Shown piece after piece: positions 61,303 to 64,000 of a stretch of 64,000 bases of DNA (its first letter is position 1; each line of letters begins with the position of its first letter). The notes under the pieces are model-generated. The model was given only the letters and a program-made list of their open reading frames with translations, did no database searches and was not told the origin of the DNA. Origin of the DNA: an uncultured Bacteroidales bacterium (GTDB taxonomy: Bacteria > Bacteroidota > Bacteroidia > Bacteroidales > Muribaculaceae); the NCBI GenBank assembly GCA_902793405.1, contig CADBDH010000013.1:35916-99915 (forward strand), in the 5' to 3' direction. Position numbers and translations under genes: made by a program.

Positions 61303-64000
61303 TTAAGCCTCGGGATCAACACCCCACTGCTGGCGAGCCAGACGGCGGTAGTTGTTGTAACGCCACTGGGCGTTCTCCTTGGCGGCAGCGAACAACTCGG
61401 CAGCCTCATCGGGATATTGCTTGAGTACCGATGCGTAGCGCACCTCGCCCTTGAGGAAGTTCTCGAAGTCGTCCCAATTGGGCTCCTTGCTATCGAGCGA
61501 GAAGGGATTCTTGCCCTCGGCCTCGAGCTGCGGGTTGTAACGCCACAGGTGCCAGTAGCCGCATGCTACAGCTGCCTGCTCCTCGGCCTGTGCCTTACCC
61601 ATACCGGCCTTGATACCGTGGTTGATACAGGGAGCGTAGGCGATGATGATCGAGGGACCGTCATAGGCCTCGGCCTCGCGGATAGCCTTGAGGCACTGGG
61701 CATTGTCGGCACCCATAGCGATCTGGGCTGCGTAAACATAACCGTAGGTGCTGGCAATCAGACCCAGGTCTTTCTTGCGGACGCGCTTGCCGGCAGCGGC
61801 AAACTTGGCGATAGCGCCGATGGGGGTAGCCTTAGAGGCCTGACCACCGGTGTTGGAGTAAACCTCGGTGTCGAGAACAAGGATGTTGACGTTCTTGCCG
61901 CTGGCAATCACGTGGTCCAGACCGCCAAAGCCGATATCGTAGCTGGCGCCGTCACCACCGATGATCCACTGCGAACGCTTAACCAGGTACTGACCCAGCT
62001 CGCGAACCTTGACGTCGGCGGGATTGTCGCTGTGCTCGATGGCCTCGAGGATCTTGTCGCTCAACTCACGGGTCTTCTCGCCGTCGTTGAAGTTGTCGAG
62101 CCACTCCTGATAGAGGGCCTTGACGTCGGCAGCAACGGTAGCGTCGTCGATAGCCTCCTTAACGAAGCCGTAAACGCGGCAGCGCATCTTCTCCTCGGCG
62201 ATGGTCATACCCAGACCGAACTCGCAGAAGTCCTCAAACAGTGAGTTGGCCCAAGCGGGACCGTGACCCTTCTCGTTGACGGTGTAGGGAGTTGAGGGAA
62301 CCGAAGCACTGTAGATTGACGAGCAACCGGTAGCGTTGGCAACGATCTGACGGTCGCCGAACAACTGGCTGATGAGCTTCACATAGGGGGTCTCACCGCA
62401 ACCCGAGCATGCACCCGAGAACTCAAACAGCGGCTGAGCGAACTGCGAATTCTTGACGTTGGACTTGGTGTCCACGAGGTGTTGTTTGCTCTTGACGTTG
62501 TTGATGGCGTAGTCCCAGAGCTTCTGGTCCTCTTCGTGGCCCTCCATGGGAACCATGACGAGAGCTTTCTCGCCCTTCTTGCCGGGGCAGACGTCGGCGC
62601 AGTTGCCGCAAGCCAAGCAGTCCATCACGTCAACAACCTGTACGAAGGTCATACCCTCGAAGCCCTTGCCGATGGCTTTGAGCTTGTCTTCCTCCTTGAA
62701 GGGAGAAGCGGCAGCCTCGGCCTCGTCCATGACGAAGGGACGGATGGCAGCGTGCGGGCAGACGAGCGCGCACTTGTTGCACTGGATACAGTTCTCGGCC
62801 TTCCAGACGGGAACGAAGGCGCCCACACCGCGCTTCTCATAGGCAGCGGTACCGGCATCCCAAGTACCGTCCTCACGGCCCTTGAATGCGCTCACGGGCA
62901 GCAGGTCGCCGTTCTGTGCGTTGATGGGACGAACCACGTTGTGGACAAATGCGGGAGCATTGTCGGCAGCGGGACCCTCGACGGTGAGGTTGCTCCAAGC
63001 GGGATCAACGGTCAGCTCGGTGTACTCGTTACCACGGTCAACAGCCTGATAGTTCTTGTTCACGACGTCCTCACCCTTGCGGCCATAGGACTTGACGATG
63101 AACTTCTTCATCTGCTCGATAGCCAGGTCAACGGGGATAACCTCGGTGATGCGGAAGAATGCGCTCTGCAGGATGGTGTTGGTGCGGTTGCCCAGACCAA
63201 TCTCCTGAGCGATCTTGGTGGCATTGATGTAGTAAACCTTGATGTTGTTGTCGGCGAAGTACTTCTTCACGTTGTTGGGCAGGTTCTCGGCCAGCTTGTC
63301 GGCGTCCCAAACGGTGTTGAGCAGGAATGTACCACCCTTCTGCAGACCGCGGGTCACGTCATACATGTGCAGGTAGGCCTGAACGTGGCAAGCCACGAAG
63401 TTGGGCGTGGTCACCAGGTAGGTCGAGCGGATGGGCTCGTCGCCAAAGCGCAGGTGCGAGCAGGTGAAACCACCCGACTTCTTGCTGTCGTAGGAGAAGT
63501 AGGCCTGGCAGTGCTTGTCGGTGTTGTCACCGATGATCTTCACACTGTTCTTGTTGGCACCCACGGTACCGTCGGCACCCAGACCGTAGAACTTGGCCTG
63601 GAACATACCGGCACCACCCATGGCAACCTCTTCCTTCATGGGCAGCGAGGCGAAGGTAACGTCGTCCTCGATACCGATGGTGAACTGGTTCTTGGGCATC
63701 GGCAGGGCCAGGTTCTCATAAACGGCGAGAATCTGGGCGGGCGTGGTGTCCTTGGAACCGAGGCCGTAGCGGCCACCCACGATGATGGGGGCATTCTCGG
63801 TGCCATAGAAGCAGTCCTTCACGTCAAGATACAGGGGCTCGCCGTTGGCGCCGGGCTCCTTGGTGCGGTCGAGCACGGCAATGCGCTTGGCAGTGCTGGG
63901 CACGGCTGCGAGGAAGTGCTTGGCGCTGAAGGGGCGATACAGATGCACGGCAACGAGGCCGACCTTCTCACCCTTCTCGGTCAGATAGTCGATGGTCTCG
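61303..64000 (-). CDS. nifJ: Pyruvate:ferredoxin (flavodoxin) oxidoreductase, C-terminal about 900 residues; 5' end outside window
   Basis: This enzyme oxidises pyruvate to acetyl-CoA and reduces ferredoxin, the key step of anaerobic fermentation. The frame is open to the window edge, so the first about 280 residues are missing. Visible are KVGLVAVHLYRPFS of domain II, two [4Fe-4S] binding sites (CIQCNKCALVCPHA and CLACGNCADVCPGK), and the TPP-binding domain with CSGCGETPYVKLISQ, GDGASYDIGFGGLDHV and DTEVYSNTGGQASKATP. Everything needed for activity in this part is intact. It marks an anaerobe. Confidence 0.97.
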   Translation of the reverse strand, partial: ETIDYLTEKGEKVGLVAVHLYRPFSAKHFLAAVPSTAKRIAVLDRTKEPGANGEPLYLDVKDCFYGTENAPIIVGGRYGLGSKDTTPAQILAVYENLALPMPKNQFTIGIEDDVTFASLPMKEEVAMGGAGMFQAKFYGLGADGTVGANKNSVKIIGDNTDKHCQAYFSYDSKKSGGFTCSHLRFGDEPIRSTYLVTTPNFVACHVQAYLHMYDVTRGLQKGGTFLLNTVWDADKLAENLPNNVKKYFADNNIKVYYINATKIAQEIGLGNRTNTILQSAFFRITEVIPVDLAIEQMKKFIVKSYGRKGEDVVNKNYQAVDRGNEYTELTVDPAWSNLTVEGPAADNAPAFVHNVVRPINAQNGDLLPVSAFKGREDGTWDAGTAAYEKRGVGAFVPVWKAENCIQCNKCALVCPHAAIRPFVMDEAEAAASPFKEEDKLKAIGKGFEGMTFVQVVDVMDCLACGNCADVCPGKKGEKALVMVPMEGHEEDQKLWDYAINNVKSKQHLVDTKSNVKNSQFAQPLFEFSGACSGCGETPYVKLISQLFGDRQIVANATGCSSIYSASVPSTPYTVNEKGHGPAWANSLFEDFCEFGLGMTIAEEKMRCRVYGFVKEAIDDATVAADVKALYQEWLDNFNDGEKTRELSDKILEAIEHSDNPADVKVRELGQYLVKRSQWIIGGDGASYDIGFGGLDHVIASGKNVNILVLDTEVYSNTGGQASKATPIGAIAKFAAAGKRVRKKDLGLIASTYGYVYAAQIAMGADNAQCLKAIREAEAYDGPSIIIAYAPCINHGIKAGMGKAQAEEQAAVACGYWHLWRYNPQLEAEGKNPFSLDSKEPNWDDFENFLKGEVRYASVLKQYPDEAAELFAAAKENAQWRYNNYRRLARQQWGVDPEA

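Overview
The window is about 64 kb of a chromosome from a Bacteroidales bacterium, probably a gut species. Gene content supports this: a SecA with a zinc-binding tail, a type IX secretion sorting domain, DUF4270, DUF4890 and DUF4105 proteins, three Skp/OmpH copies, a PorG-like barrel and TrpB2. Promoters also fit the Bacteroidetes form TTG-N19-21-TAnnTTTG, and Shine-Dalgarno sites are absent. Moderately high GC in the genes points towards Muribaculaceae or Prevotellaceae, but I cannot settle the family. Most of the window is ordinary core genome with repeat-rich, AT-rich gaps.

Layout. 0-9.7 kb: the end of prmC, ribD, then an envelope-assembly operon (DUF6242-like lipoprotein, PorG-like barrel, uppS, bamA, three skp/ompH genes) ending at a bidirectional terminator facing tRNA-His. 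9.8-15.4 kb: nagA, a CpxP/Spy-like periplasmic protein, a single-domain glycogen synthase, a DUF4270 lipoprotein, tRNA-Thr and an unknown protein. 15.4-23.2 kb: secA, a DUF4105 membrane protein, a Gln-rich small protein and glutamine synthetase. 23.4-27.0 kb: two convergent secreted proteins ending in dockerin-like repeats, one of them a large leucine-rich-repeat protein.

27.1-36.7 kb is the accessory island and the most interesting part. Two diverged inverted copies of a 135-180 bp repeat flank it. Inside are a solitary phage-type terminase large subunit, a divergent replication module (RecA/RepA-like ATPase, winged-helix protein, primase/Toprim-like protein), a 50-residue ORF and an oppositely oriented three-gene cassette: an EcoRI-family adenine methyltransferase, a DUF262-HNH nuclease and a two-helix membrane protein. 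The cassette looks like a restriction or anti-phage system. I see no integrase, relaxase, portal or capsid gene. Short GGACGAAAC-type repeats are scattered through this island and seen nowhere else in the window.

36.7-41.4 kb: an L-fucose cluster (fucP, a mutarotase, a cytidylyltransferase/GHMP-kinase fusion) and trpB2. Upstream of trpB2 is a readable tryptophan attenuator: a short leader peptide with three consecutive Trp codons, a hairpin, then an intrinsic terminator before the start codon. 41.5-45.3 kb: a HerA-like ATPase, an XRE-family regulator and 1.3 kb of structured AT-rich non-coding DNA. 45.3-52.4 kb: a run of four minus-strand genes (T9SS-sorted protein, lytic transglycosylase, glmS, uvrA). 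52.5-59.4 kb: a C_GCAxxG_C_C protein and the mreB-mreC-mreD-mrdA-rodA elongasome operon. 59.5-64 kb: a rhomboid protease and the 3' part of nifJ, which runs off the window.
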